From contig WPDH01000138.1 in the NCBI GenBank assembly GCA_019137255.1, forward strand, positions 248,001-312,000: a DNA stretch of 64,000 nt, given 5' to 3'. Shown in pieces: positions 34,078 through 45,553 of this stretch. The position numbers and the translations under genes are program-made. The stretch's first letter is position 1. Each line of letters starts with the position of its first letter. Origin of the DNA: Corinectria fuckeliana (taxonomy: Eukaryota > Ascomycota > Sordariomycetes > Hypocreales > Nectriaceae). The notes beneath the pieces were generated by a model, which worked only from the letters and a program-made list of their open reading frames with translations, was not told where the DNA came from and did not search any database.

Positions 34078-34432
34078 TCTCGAAGAACCTTAGCGACTTA
34101 CCTTACTGTCGTTGTACACCATGTTGCACAAAGTGGCGGTTCAACTCAGAGAAAAGGGCAGATGCCAGCGAGAGTTTCCTTGAGAAATTCGAGTTGTGGG
34201 TTGTAGGGAGCAGTTAATGGCAGAATTTGGTGCGAAGTGGTGTGAGAAGCACGTAGTGTAGAGGTTACACAACCCAAGAAAGTAGTGAATGAACAAAGAC
34301 TCCCAGGTATCGCATGTTTACGACCTCCTCTCTTCCCCGCTCTTACTCCCGTCTCCTTTACTCGTTTCTTCATACACCTCCAGATACGCATATTGCTTTT
34401 CGTCCTCTGTCGTCTCAAATCTGATCAAGATT

Positions 34433-35160
34433 ATGTCCAAACAACGAGAGCATCTAGGCCATGACAAGCCTTGCTCGCCCGTTCCTCTATCGCCCCCGCC
34501 GATCGACGAGGTCACGAAAAATCTCTTCGGAGAACTATGCGACAGAGTCCACGCTTGGGATGAACTCAGACCCGAAGATAAGAAACTGGTCGACACTTAT
34601 CTGATGCAAGAGATCACCACTCCAGTACTGTCGGACGTCAGCACAAACGATCTCAGCTCGGTTGCCGATGACGACGACGACGACGTCCACGAGGGCAATC
34701 AGCTTGCGAATAAGTGGACTCAGAAAGCCAAGGAGGATCCACAGATTGCCGAAGAGTATGAGCCGTTCAAACGCAACGGGAGCGGTATGTTACAGAGGTT
34801 TGCCAAATTGGGAGACTGCTAGAGACCAAATAAGTTGCTAACGTACGCCTCACAGCTCCCCCCACCGCGTCTAGTACTGCAGGGCCGCGCCACAGCCACA
34901 ACGCGATGACGGATGCCCAGCACGTACCCGTACAGTTACAGCGACGAGTCATGCAGCATCAGACATCGCGAGAACCTGTCAACGTGGAGGCTCTCGTGGA
35001 ACAGGTCGTAGCCAACAAACAGCATGCATGTGACCTCACGGAAAAGGCCAAGTATCACTGGGACAAGTGCATTGGCTATCAGGGAGAGTTGGAAAAGATG
35101 TTTGCTGTCAACCAGTGCCTCATCGCGCAGATCCAGGCGAGCCGGGAGAAGGAGGAGTAG
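34433..35160 (+). CDS. Hypothetical acidic/coiled-coil protein
   Basis: I do not recognise this protein of 218 residues from exons 34433-34784 and 34856-35160. The N-terminal half has helices around VTKNLFGELCDRVHAWDEL and an acidic run of six Asp after SSVAD. The C-terminal half, after a short linker, is a predicted coiled coil rich in Gln, Glu and Lys (QLQRRVMQHQ through EKMFAVNQCLIAQIQASREK). No signal peptide or membrane span is present. It belongs to the block of unrecognised genes at 30-41 kb. Confidence 0.65.
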
Positions 35161-35826
35161 ATACGTGTAGCCAGTCTCTATGGCATCTGTCATCTCCAGC
35201 GAGGAGGGGAGACTTTGAGCATGAGCTGAGTCAACAGTTACCCAATTACGCAGAAAATGAACCCAGGGAATGAGAAACAAACAGTCTCGGCACCATTTCC
35301 AACAAGCCTGTCTTAGTAGTGTACCAACATCCGCTACTGCTATACTTAGACGCTACAACACCACGGTATATGCAAAAAGAGGATATCAAGCGTTGTTGCT
35401 TGCAGTGATGTGGTGATTGAACTGAATGAGTGAGTGAGTGTTGATTGTAACCCATACAGTCTCCTACTTAGTTCCTCGTAGCTGTGCGTTTTCATTGATA
35501 CTCGCGATTTGCCTCACTCACTCAATCACTCTGCGTACTAGTACTAGCCTATTCAGATCTACTAGTACAATACCCTTCTTAGATGCATCCCGTACTCGTT
35601 AGGGCACATAAATCTGAGCCCGGCTTAGTCACGCCCCTCCACTGCTTACGTGCATACCCACGATAGGTCACGATGACAGATAGAGCGTAGCACATAATTA
35701 ATTAACACCTCACTACTACTAGTAGACGGCCGGAGTAGGTGCACACAGACTAGATTATTGCTTAGCTGACCTATGAATATTTGGTACTACATACGGCCGT
35801 GCACTTCCATGCTGTTCACAGCCTAC
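35161..35826. other. Intergenic, rich in CTAGTA words
   Basis: The region between two convergent stop codons holds no gene. Between 35535 and 35730 the words ACTAGTA and CTACTAGTA recur, partly as palindromes (for example near 35537, 35560 and 35710). Confidence 0.45.
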
Positions 35827-37227
35827 CTAGCTAAGTTGCTTCTTTGTCAAGTACTTGGCTGTGGCCTGCAGCCATTCCTCCGCCAGACCCTTCAAGCTCT
35901 GTGTCTCAATCCCCGCGATATACTCTCGGGTTACCCGTGACGTCTTTTTCTTTGCCAGTTCCTTCCTCAAAGCAAGGAAACTGTCGAGTGTCTGTTTGAG
36001 GAAACGTATGTTGTTATAGAGCAGTTTGTGTACGCTGGATACACGCTGTCTGTCTTCAATGACCATCTCGCAAATAGTGTAGAAGTGGGGCCACGTGTCC
36101 TGCAGGGATTTCATCAAATTCAACGTCTGGGGGGAGGACTTTAACTGAGAGCCGTCGTTGAATCCCGAGAGTTCATCACCGCGTTGCGTATTGACTTGGG
36201 CGAACCATGACCCGTGCAAATTAGCCGAGGTCGTGCACACTTCCCATTCGAGCCTTTTCATCTTTGCCGTGAACCCGTATGGACCTTTCAGAGCTGTGAC
36301 AACCGTAAGACGGGCTTCTCGGGCAGAGTCCAAGGTGTCAATGGCCTCGTCCAACCTAGCGAGGGTTTCTCGACGAGGCTGGCTCGCGAAGAGATGTTTC
36401 AGCTGCCAGAGCCAACTCGGCGTGTCAACCTCCGAGTCACCACCGTAAATTTCACTTCCAGGTAGAAATCGTATGGCCGGTCGCGTGTCTAACTCAGAAA
36501 GAAGCTGCCTCATTGCAAATCGCTCGGATCGCAAGCAGCTACTCATCTTGTTGTCGTACCAGACGTTCATCTGTGCGATGTCGTAGACCTCTTCGGTCAA
36601 ATAACTCTCACCTTCCGCGAGAACATCGTAGTAAGGTACCAAGTCATGGACATGCTTGAAGTCATGCTTTGCCTTTTCGATGGCAGCCAGCAGTGCCTCG
36701 GCGTGCGGTACGAGGGGCTGAATCTCAGTATAGAGAGAGTCCGGACCAAGGTCAACCTTGGGGTTGTTCCGCTTAACGAGAGCTGACGCCACAGAGGCCA
36801 AGTAGGACGCACCGGCACCGAATCCGGCACCGAATCCGGCACCGATGGCACTGAGAGCTTCGCGAGCCTCGGAGCTGATGCGAGTGATACCGTACGTGAA
36901 AGTCAGGATCAAGAGACAAAATGCCAAGACGACAAGAGTAATGAGGAAAAGCGCCACGTTGCGAGGTTGCGAGGCGATAATCTCCTTGAAGGAAGTGGAT
37001 GACTTGGGCTCTTTAGCGGGTGATGCTGTCTGGGCCGTCCAAGCAGGTGGAGGAGCCTGCGATGGGGGACCCTGGTTTGGAGGACCCTGGGACCGCACCC
37101 GCAAATGATCAGGTTCAGGAATTCCAAAGTCCCTGCGCATTCTGCGGAACAACTGCTGTCCGTTGTCTTCCTCGCATTGCTTCCTGAGTTTGCGGAGCGC
37201 CTTCTCTTTGTTGACGTTCTGTGACAT
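35827..37227 (-). CDS. Hypothetical single-span membrane protein
   Basis: I do not recognise this intronless protein of 466 residues starting MSQNVNKEKALRKL; the upstream frame has only a TTG. Residues 1-90 are charged and Pro/Gln-rich, one hydrophobic span follows (about 92-117, NVALFLITLVVLAFCLLIL), then a Gly-rich GAGFGAGFGAG segment encoded by a tandem DNA repeat (36813-36845), and about 330 residues of mostly helical sequence. This layout suggests a tail of long helices anchored in a membrane. The gene at 39.1-40.8 kb has the same plan, though I see no clear residue identity. Confidence 0.7.
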   Translation of the reverse strand: MSQNVNKEKALRKLRKQCEEDNGQQLFRRMRRDFGIPEPDHLRVRSQGPPNQGPPSQAPPPAWTAQTASPAKEPKSSTSFKEIIASQPRNVALFLITLVVLAFCLLILTFTYGITRISSEAREALSAIGAGFGAGFGAGASYLASVASALVKRNNPKVDLGPDSLYTEIQPLVPHAEALLAAIEKAKHDFKHVHDLVPYYDVLAEGESYLTEEVYDIAQMNVWYDNKMSSCLRSERFAMRQLLSELDTRPAIRFLPGSEIYGGDSEVDTPSWLWQLKHLFASQPRRETLARLDEAIDTLDSAREARLTVVTALKGPYGFTAKMKRLEWEVCTTSANLHGSWFAQVNTQRGDELSGFNDGSQLKSSPQTLNLMKSLQDTWPHFYTICEMVIEDRQRVSSVHKLLYNNIRFLKQTLDSFLALRKELAKKKTSRVTREYIAGIETQSLKGLAEEWLQATAKYLTKKQLS

Positions 37228-38076
37228 TGCTGCGACGAAAGGTTCAGTTTGAGTCGTCGGTTGATGAGAAGGATGCAATGAGCAAGACGCGATGAGCAGC
37301 AAGATGCGGAAGATGAGTACAAAGACAAAGACAGATAGTCAATCAGTCAGTCAGTCGTGAGTGCTGTCCCAACAAAAAAAGGAAAGGGGGGAAAGGGGGG
37401 GAAGGGGTGAGGCTGAGGCTGGGGTTGGGGCTGAGGCTCTAGTGCCAGCTGTGAAGTTAGAGAGACACTAGTTGACTGGGTAACTTGAATCGTAGGCCTA
37501 GCAACTAAGATGTGTTGCCGTCACGCAGTGGTTACTTAGGGGTGGAAAGATAACATGTAAAAGAGCTGAGTTGCTTAGGTGAGAGAGAGAATAAGCCCTT
37601 CTTCTTGTAGAGCTGTGTTGCTAAGGTAAGAGAGGTGATGATCTCCTCTTCTAGTAGTTGCTACGATTGTATCCTGTTCGCCTTGCTTCCTCGTGACTTA
37701 CATGCCCGTTGCGGCTATCTACAGCAATCACCTGTTTGTTCGTCACACCGACTAACTGCTTTTCCCCTCCCATGCTTGCTTGCCCCATCGCACACTTATT
37801 TACTACACATACCTCCGTCAACGCGCTCACTCGCCGACTGTGCGGCGAGCAACCGCAGCTAGCAACCGCAGCTATCACGTGCGGATCAAGCATGTTCACA
37901 CCAGCCACACTGTCAACCTGACTCATCACAAACAGCCTCCTCAGTCCTGTTCCCGTTCCAGTCCACCCTTCACTAAGTATTTATTTGCCTCAAACAAGCC
38001 TCATATCACACCCTCAGACATCTCATCTCTAAGAGAAACTCCCTACCAAACATCGTCTTTCTTTCCTGGTTTAGCC
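37228..38076. other. Intergenic with purine tract and TCAG repeat
   Basis: This is a divergent upstream region for the genes at 35.8-37.2 and 38.1 kb. It has a (TCAG)n run near 37338-37354, an A/G-only tract at about 37374-37405 and GAGGCT/GGGGCT repeats to 37440. No gene is seen. Confidence 0.5.
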
Positions 38077-38766
38077 ATGATCAACCGAACTGTTGCCCTT
38101 ATACTGGCGGTCATCGTCTTCGCGATAAGTTTGGGATGGATGAACCCTGCAACCGACGATGTCGTTGACCTCCTCTCCGAAGGACACATAACTGGAGTCC
38201 CCGAGAAAAATGCGCCTACCAAAGATCGGCTAGCAATGGAAGTAAGTTCTACCTAAAAAAGTATTGTCTGCATCTAGCTGCTAATGCCTCGCCACCAGAT
38301 GGTCCAGCCGTGCGATGTCTATGAGAAGATGAAACGTCGGGATCCTGACAATACGCCCATCACACTCTATAGCCTGTTCAACCTCGATCCCAAAGACAAG
38401 CCGTTCTTCCCTTCGGAGCTCTCTACAGGTTACGGCAACCCCGAAGCAGCCAAGAAGTTGATTCTTGCAGCCTACGTCCGAGAATCGACCCCCACGACTG
38501 TTCGTCTCAATGAAGCCCGGCGGGACTCGGATTCCAGCCCGAAACGCGGAAGCTACATAAAGAAGCGGAAAGAAGGCAGTCCTCTTTTGCCTGTCGAGAA
38601 AGACGAGGAGTGGACTGATATTCTTGCGATAGCGATGACGATTCTTCACGTCCCAGAATCCCGCTACGTGTATGACCGTGTTGTCTTGCCAATTCTTGAG
38701 GCGCCGAACGGACGTAAGAGCCGAGAGAAGAAGTTAGCTAAGCTGAAAGAGATTTGCCACTGGTAA
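38077..38766 (+). CDS. Hypothetical secreted or membrane-anchored protein
   Basis: I do not recognise this protein of 210 residues from exons 38077-38241 and 38299-38766. It starts MINRTVALILAVIVFAISLG, a hydrophobic segment that is either a signal peptide or an N-terminal anchor. The rest is soluble and charged, with no cysteine-rich pattern: a basic SPKRGSYIKKRKEG stretch and a helical end. A secreted effector-like role cannot be excluded, but few cysteines and 210 residues are not specific for that. Confidence 0.65.
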
Positions 38767-39115
38767 GATGAATGATGTTGCTTTTGAGGGTTTATCTAGG
38801 AACGGTAGATGAGTAAAATAGCCATAGTTGTCTTCATAAATGATCGTCCTCTGTGCCCTTCAACGCAGAACAGGCACTCTTTCTTTTCGATAACCAGTCG
38901 ATGATCTTCCATTCCCTATCCCCCACATGCGTTGTTACCAACCGACTAAGATGATTCTTTATCCTCTAGCCTGGAAAAAGCATCTACCACGTTCCAACAT
39001 TCTGCCTGCCCGCTCGAGTTCCCGTGCATTCGTTCCTCCCTTCGCATATCCGACTTCTCAGAGACTGCCACATTAGGCCGGCACTCATAGATACATACAT
39101 CCTGGTAGCAATGTT

Positions 39116-40810
39116 CTAAGTCATGTACTGTTCATTCCTCCACTTGACCGAGGCCCAGAGCAACGAAGTGACATTTCCCAACGACTGCCAAACGAGCGGC
39201 GCCACCCTCTTGGAATCTGGCATGAAGAGTAGCACGGTATCCTCCGCCTCTGAGCCACCTCCAATTCCATCGATATGCTCATCCTCGACGACATACTGAC
39301 CGTCACCTTCTTGCCTGCCAGGCAAATTGCGCAGTCTCTCCTTCATATCCTCACACTCTGGAATGCTCTTTGAGGCATTTTCACGACGTCTCTCGGCTCG
39401 AGACCGCCTGATCAGCCAGCCTTTTCCTGTCCATACGTAGGAACTTGAGTTCTGCGGCGTGCTTGAGTTCCCCAACGAAAGAAGCTCGGCGGCAAGACTT
39501 GCTAGTCCGGCCTCACAGCTCAGAATCGACTCTATCCGGGCAACGAACTCGCTCAACTGCGCCAGCATGCTGGCAACGTCATAACTAGCGTTTTTGATGT
39601 AGGAAGCTTCCTCGGCAATCCTCTTGGTCCGCGCTGATACATGATGGTCGTCATCCTCATCGTCATAATCCGAGCGGTAAAAGCCCAAGCATCGGAGCCA
39701 GCTGCAAGACAAGGCAGGCGTATCTGCGACATTCTTGACAACGACTTGGCTAGAGATGGAAACTAGTTGCTCGAGTCTTTCGCCAAGGACTTTGAGCTCC
39801 TTGAGAAGGTTGTCCAGATCGGGTTTTCCCAACTGCTTATTATCTCTCCAGGGCATGTACAAGCCGTGTGCCAAGTTGGAGGCTGCAGTAAGAAGACGAT
39901 AGACCATTTCCACAGCCTTAACTTGATCGCCATAGGCAGGCCAAACTGTGGATAGCCTCGTGTCCGTTGATAAGTTATCCTCCCAAAAGGTTGTAGCATA
40001 TCGTCGGTCGCTCTCTTCTTGCACCGGCTTCCATAAGACCAAGCCGACGCCCGGCTCCGCCATGATATCCTGCAGCAGCTCTTTCAAAATGGCTTTCATA
40101 AAAATTGGGCCGTCGTTGGGCCATTGTAGTAAAAAAAGGGGAATATCATAACGGTAAATTTCGCTTGTGTTTTGGATAGTGTTGCGGAGATGGCTGCAAA
40201 AACAAAAGAGATCGATTTCGCCCTTCCCGAGCTGATGCCCGTCACATCCATCTCTTTCAAGCCTTAAGAATCGTGTGAACCATGATGTAAGGTCCGTCGC
40301 AACGACGCCGTGGTCAGGATTCCAGATATAGCCCCGTTTCGTTGACGCCGTGCAGAGCCTCTCTGTATGGTCTTCGAGCTGATATAAGCCGTGGTTGTTT
40401 GTCTTGGTTCTGTTTAGCATTGGCGAGGCAAGCGTCGAGTATGTTTCGGCCATGGCGATCATATCATCGTAGAAGGGAAGCGGCTCGTGGTACACGTAAG
40501 TGTTTTCGTGCATGGCAGATGTGGGCTGAGATGGCCCAGGAGAGTGTTGGGCACGTTCTGTGCGATCAAGAATGGGGGCAACAAGACAGCCGAGAACGAG
40601 GAGTATGGCAATCGCCCTGAGTGCCAGTCGGACTAGGGAAAGAGGGGATCTTGTGTTCAAAACGTCGGGGATTGCAGGGTGGTCTTCATCTCCATCTCCA
40701 ACGCTCTCGTTGCCAACCCGAACATGGCCATCAGCCTTGCTCTCTGCACAGTCTGCACCGTTGCCTTGCGAGTCAGCATCGCGCAGCAAAGTATCCGGAC
40801 GCGACGACAT
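39116..40810 (-). CDS. Hypothetical single-span membrane protein
   Basis: I do not recognise this intronless protein of about 564 residues. I chose ATG 40810 (MSSRPDTLLRDADSQ), since upstream extension has only a TTG. Residues 1-65 are polar and acidic, one hydrophobic span follows (LALRAIAILLVLGCLVAP), and the remaining residues are mainly helical, with an acidic DDEDDDHH segment and a basic patch RRSRAERRRENASK. NXS/T sites after the span would suit an extracytoplasmic C-terminal part, which is inference. It resembles the 35.8-kb gene in plan. Confidence 0.7.
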   Translation of the reverse strand: MSSRPDTLLRDADSQGNGADCAESKADGHVRVGNESVGDGDEDHPAIPDVLNTRSPLSLVRLALRAIAILLVLGCLVAPILDRTERAQHSPGPSQPTSAMHENTYVYHEPLPFYDDMIAMAETYSTLASPMLNRTKTNNHGLYQLEDHTERLCTASTKRGYIWNPDHGVVATDLTSWFTRFLRLERDGCDGHQLGKGEIDLFCFCSHLRNTIQNTSEIYRYDIPLFLLQWPNDGPIFMKAILKELLQDIMAEPGVGLVLWKPVQEESDRRYATTFWEDNLSTDTRLSTVWPAYGDQVKAVEMVYRLLTAASNLAHGLYMPWRDNKQLGKPDLDNLLKELKVLGERLEQLVSISSQVVVKNVADTPALSCSWLRCLGFYRSDYDDEDDDHHVSARTKRIAEEASYIKNASYDVASMLAQLSEFVARIESILSCEAGLASLAAELLSLGNSSTPQNSSSYVWTGKGWLIRRSRAERRRENASKSIPECEDMKERLRNLPGRQEGDGQYVVEDEHIDGIGGGSEAEDTVLLFMPDSKRVAPLVWQSLGNVTSLLWASVKWRNEQYMT

Positions 40811-41950
40811 CTCGATACGGTCGTAGTAGCAATGGATAATAATGAACAACACGTTGACAACTGTAGACAAACACGGGACCCAACAGTGACAGAAGCAAAC
40901 TGAGAGTTAGAAGCCTATGAGTTCTCTTTGATGGAACTCTTTCTCTTTGATGTCGATTTGCCCTCCCTTGAGTTGCGCTCTGATCGTCTGGCGACCGGAG
41001 TAGGAGGTAAGTTGGAGGTTGGTGGTAACACTTACAAACGGGACTCCATCCCACACCACCCCCCGCACGAAGCTGAAAGAAATGGGCCCGTGCTATCGAC
41101 GCCACACTGTGTAGGAGATGATCGGAAGAGCATGGAGATTCGAGAAGACCAGGACAGACGACAACGGGACGGTTACATACTAACCAACAGCCCAAGACAT
41201 TGATGACCGCAAGAGCCTAACAACAGCGTTGACCAGTCCACCGACGACTCCTTCGGCTCTCCCCCCTTGTCTCTCTAGTATCAGTTCTCCTTTCCCCCTC
41301 CAGCCTGCCTCGTCGATGACCACCTCACCGACGGCATTATACCCCGTCGAGCAGATGCCTCAACTTGCCCTGAGCGTGATGGCGAGCCTGGTCAGTACCT
41401 ACAGCTACCCTTGGCAACTGTGCCACTATGCAAGAACGGATACCTTGCCTCTTCGTCGGCAATGAGGAACAGTGACGGTTAAACCAACAATCCTCATCCC
41501 TACAGAGAGCATTTCTCTCGCTTACCGCCATCGTCCACCAATAGATTGTCGAGTCTGTCCCGCCGCCCATTTGAAGGCGCTCTTGGTGATCGTTCTAGAG
41601 ACTTGTGCATGGACAGCCACCTGTGATATTCGACCCGTTTAAGCGCGCTCGATATGTGCACTACCACCAGCTGTAAAACTCCCCTTGGAACCGACGTCAG
41701 AGTATTTAATTTCCGACAAGTCAGAGAGAGCCTAGACTTAAGCCCTCTACGCTATTGAGCCTTAGTGCAGATGAAGGCTGACAGGAATCTCACGTCAGAC
41801 CGGACTGACTGACAAGGGATCTCACGTCAGGCTGACGGTGAACAATCAACTATTCATTGCATCTCCGAGAATCCCTCGTAAGCTGATCTTTCTTCTTTCA
41901 CCATCTACCACATTCACAACCTCTGATTTTCCTCTTCTCTTGGCGTCAAA
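40811..41950. promoter_or_regulatory. Intergenic, with paired CACGTCAG repeats
   Basis: This is a shared upstream region of the genes at 39.1-40.8 kb and 41.9 kb. TCTCACGTCAG occurs twice in direct orientation (41789-41799 and 41820-41830), 150 and 120 bases before the four-span protein's start. CTGACGTGAGA on the other strand resembles bZIP/CRE half-palindromes. No gene is seen. Confidence 0.45.
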
Positions 41951-42628
41951 ATGGGGCCTCGCATCATGCTTTACGTCGCTTTGGCTCTCTTGATGGTCGT
42001 GTCTATAGTCGAGCTGTCTTTGATCTCCACAATGGTTGGGTGGCTACATGGCACGGCCAGTGGCTTCTTTACGTTCGCATTCGACGGCGCGACATGGGAG
42101 TTGAATGGCCAGCCCGAAAACTTCATCCTAGATCAGGGGCACACCAGCAACGGAGCAGCGGGAACTGCGTTTATCCTCATCGGCATCGGCGGCTTCCTCG
42201 TCCTCTGGCTGCGCTCTCAGCCGAATCCTACCAGATTCAGAAATGCTCTGTACCGTTCCTGGCTGGTCGTCAACGTCCTCAGCCTCCTCCTCGTCCTAGC
42301 AGCCCTCATATACGTATTTGTCGTCACCAATAATCACAAAGGTCAGGCCATCGATCCCGCTGTTGCCGCTGGACTCGGCGGCCGGAAGTACAACAGAGAG
42401 TCCTGGACGCCGCAAAACTGGTATTCCGCCGTTCTCAGGCTCGACCTCGTTGATTCCGGCTCGAGGAGCGATATCGCGAGCCGCTTGCGTATCATGCGAG
42501 GCTGGCAGTTCAACCTGATTCCTTTCTTCATCGTACACCTTGTCGAGACAAGCCTTGCGCTTTGGGATGCCAAGTTGAGCCGGAAAACAGCGTACTTCGG
42601 TGCCGTACAGCAGAAGGATGATGTATGA
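41951..42628 (+). CDS. Four-span membrane protein, unknown
   Basis: This intronless protein of 225 residues has four predicted membrane spans: residues about 6-29, 72-92, 105-126 and 188-208. The layout of a short N-terminus, a first extracellular loop of about 40 residues and a long second loop is like claudin/SUR7/MARVEL-type fungal membrane proteins, but I do not see a diagnostic motif. The C-terminus is short and charged (VQQKDDV). Confidence 0.75.
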   Translation: MGPRIMLYVALALLMVVSIVELSLISTMVGWLHGTASGFFTFAFDGATWELNGQPENFILDQGHTSNGAAGTAFILIGIGGFLVLWLRSQPNPTRFRNALYRSWLVVNVLSLLLVLAALIYVFVVTNNHKGQAIDPAVAAGLGGRKYNRESWTPQNWYSAVLRLDLVDSGSRSDIASRLRIMRGWQFNLIPFFIVHLVETSLALWDAKLSRKTAYFGAVQQKDDV

Positions 42629-43007
42629 GCATCACGGGAAAGGGCGTAATATTCTCATTGAGTGCACCATTATGGATTAATACCGACAGAGGAGTATGTG
42701 CATTGTGTTGGTGGATTCTGAACTTCCAGGGTAGATTGACCGTAGGGCTCCAGCCAGCTGGGCTGTCAACTTAAAGCAGCCGCTTGCTCAGCTCAGCTGC
42801 AATGGCATACTTTTTTTATTGATTAAGTTAATCTGCAATGAAGCTGAATGCCTTTTTCGGAATGCTTTCAACTTCAAACGCCTCACTTCAAACGATGCGT
42901 TGATGAACGAACTCCTCTAGTCTGTTTCGAGACTTACGTGATTAAGTTTTGCCGTCCTTTGAAGAAATATACCACCAATGCTTTCTAGATCTTGACAATT
43001 CTCCGTG

Positions 43008-44665
43008 TCACTCCAGTCTTTGAAAGAAGACCCTACCTCCACTGGCCATCTTCCGGTCCGGAAACGTAATTTCTAGCCCCGATGGTTTCCCGTTGGCACC
43101 AATCCTAAACTCGGCCGCGAGAAGAGACTCAGGCAGTCTTGCCCCTTCCAACATGGCCATGTACGCAACCCAAAAGTCTCCCGATACGTGACGCAACGTT
43201 ACCCGGGTCTTCCAAAGGAGGTCTGTACGGTTAGCAACTACATCCTGTCTGCTGAACCGACGTCGGTGGCTGCTTCGACGTAGCTGTAGGCGCCAAAGCC
43301 GGGAGCATGGTACTTTCCCGAGAGATTGCTTGTACTGAGTGATGGCGGTTGAGGCACCTTTGGCCTGTTTGGGAAGAGGATGGCATCGGGATTCTCTAGG
43401 TCTTCTTCGGCCTTGCGCTGTACGTCTCTGAAACTGTAAAAGGTTCTCAGCAAATGTCTTGCGTTGCCATCTCAACAACGTCAAAGCATACTCTTTTCCA
43501 ATATCGTAACGTCGGCCTGGTGGAACTTCGAGCTTATCCTCAACAAGCCTCCTCATAATGACCTGCCGAACCGGACTTGGGTAGTTTGTGAGGATAACAA
43601 CGCCATAAGACAAGTCAGGGAACCAGTAGATCAAAGCACCATGTGCCGTAGTCGACCCAGAGTGCCAGTAGACGACACAGCCGTTGATGGTAGTCCGCCA
43701 CCAAGCAAGCCCGTAGAGAGATACGTCCATTCCTTCTGCTGGACTGGGATTGTGGATAAAGCGAGGCCTTCGCATGTCGCTGTGCACTTCTTTCGACAGC
43801 GGCCCGTTCTCACGCAGAAGGCACTTGATCCATTTTGCATAGTCGACAACGCTGGATATTACTGCGCCTACTCCACTGAGAATCTCGGTGGGTAAGTAAG
43901 GGATCGCCTCGTAGCGCTGGTTCACCTTGTCCCACGAATACCCCGTGGACAAATGTCCTGGCGCGTCTTTGGCCTGTTGTAGATCGAGATAGGTCGAGTC
44001 CATTCTGAGAGGCTTCCATATAGTCTCCTTGATGACGTCCCCCAGCCACTTTCCTGTAAGCGTCTCGACGACATGCGAAAGCGTCTCGTACCCCTCGTGG
44101 TTGTACTGGAAATCCACGCGAGGTTGTGCACTTAAAGGAAAATGCCGAATGTTCCGAACTATGTCCTTGACCGTCCACGGTCTTCCATTCTCTTGGACGC
44201 GGATGGTCAAGTCATTACTACTCAGGCCTGTGCGATGACTGGCCGCATCCTCCAAGGTGAGGTGGTCTGTCGCCCATTGGTCTTGCGTAACAAAGTCGTC
44301 ACGAATCACAGACGAGATTGGTGTTTTCCAGCCTCTAGACAGTTCCGGATGTTTCTTACTCTCAATCAAGTGTGCAAGGGTTGCGGTAGTAAAGGCCTTG
44401 GTCGTGGAACCGGCATACCAGAGAGTGTCTGGAGTTGCTGGGGTATCCGGCAAAGTCGCATAGCCGAAGCCCTGCAAGAGGATGTGTTAGACACGAGGCT
44501 GGACGAGATTCGGTCATGTCAATGCCGTGTGCGAACCTCGGTGAAGACATCGTCGCCATCAACAACTGCGATGGACAAGCCTGCAACTTTCCACTCATCC
44601 ATCGTCTTGTGGACGAATTCGACAAATTCGAGCGTGAAGGGATTAGTGATCTTGGGGCTGCCCAT
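43008..44665 (-). CDS. Beta-lactamase-like serine hydrolase (class C/PBP family)
   Basis: This is a serine hydrolase of the beta-lactamase/D-alanyl-D-alanine carboxypeptidase/esterase family, about 500 residues. Exon 1 is 44665-44537 (MGSPKITNPFTLEF), exon 2 is 44471-43492, and exon 3 starts at 43433. The nucleophile motif SxxK is STTK in AGSTTKAFT, the third motif is HSG in YWHSGST. The YxN element reads YNH in FQYNHEGY, so the usual Asn is shifted. Near 43220-43245 the frame must change once more to reach the family-like C-terminal RHVSGDFWVAYM; a very short 35-nt intron or a 1-base frameshift would do it, and I cannot decide. Fungal members often act as esterases or lactone hydrolases. Confidence 0.8.
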
Positions 44666-45553
44666 ATCTGCGGTGGGACAAGGATACTTCTACGACTGAT
44701 ACGAAAAGACACCTATTAGGTGCATTCCATCTCTCAAATCTAGGAAAGTCGAGCTTGATTAATCGTACGGACAAGGGTGAATGGAGTGAGGGTCTGTCTT
44801 CTTGTTGCGCCAATATTGTGATTGAGTTGAGCGGGGTTGACAGAACGCTGACGTGATAAGACAACGACGGTTTAGGAAGGTCCCTGATTCCATTCCTTTC
44901 CTTGACTAACCAAGTGATCCTGATAGAGGAGGCACGTGGTTGTAGACGAGAGTGGGATCCGGCGTATTGCAGGGCTGCCCTTGTGTGCATTGCCCTTGCA
45001 TAGAAATGGCACTGAGAAGCAAAGACGCGCCCATTTACTGAGTGTTGGCGGAAGAATTCCGACTGGAGGTTAACCAATATCCAATATTTGCTGCAATTGG
45101 CGGTTGTAATGGAGGAGGTTGGTGGTGAACTATAGTAATATGTCTATTTTCTTTCAACGTAAGTGGCATATTACGAATAACAGGGGCTCTTATTGCTCCT
45201 TGGAAAGTATAACCAAGACTAGATATTAGATTTACTACTCAACATCTGGAGAATGCTAGATATGCGTAGCGGGGGAAGAGAAACCACTAGTTTAGCTTGC
45301 TTAGAACGAGACAAGCATCGCTCGAAGTGTAAGACGCAATTCTCCACCGTCCAGATAACCGACTCTGACTCTAACTCTGATTCTGACGCCATTTGGTCAG
45401 CATGGTGGATTAGTAATAGTAGCGGCGCATCTTGGCAAAGACCGAGGCCGAGACTATACGTCGGCTTGAAGTCATCATCCATACCGAGCTGCTTGCCGAG
45501 TTTCTTATCGAGTTTAACCCATACAAACTCGGACACAGACAGTCACAGCATCC
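44666..45553. other. Divergent intergenic region
   Basis: This 888-base upstream region serves the serine hydrolase and the FAD monooxygenase. A run of GACTCTGACTCTAACTCTGATTCTGAC lies near 45361 (hexamer-like repeat). No gene is seen. Confidence 0.45.
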
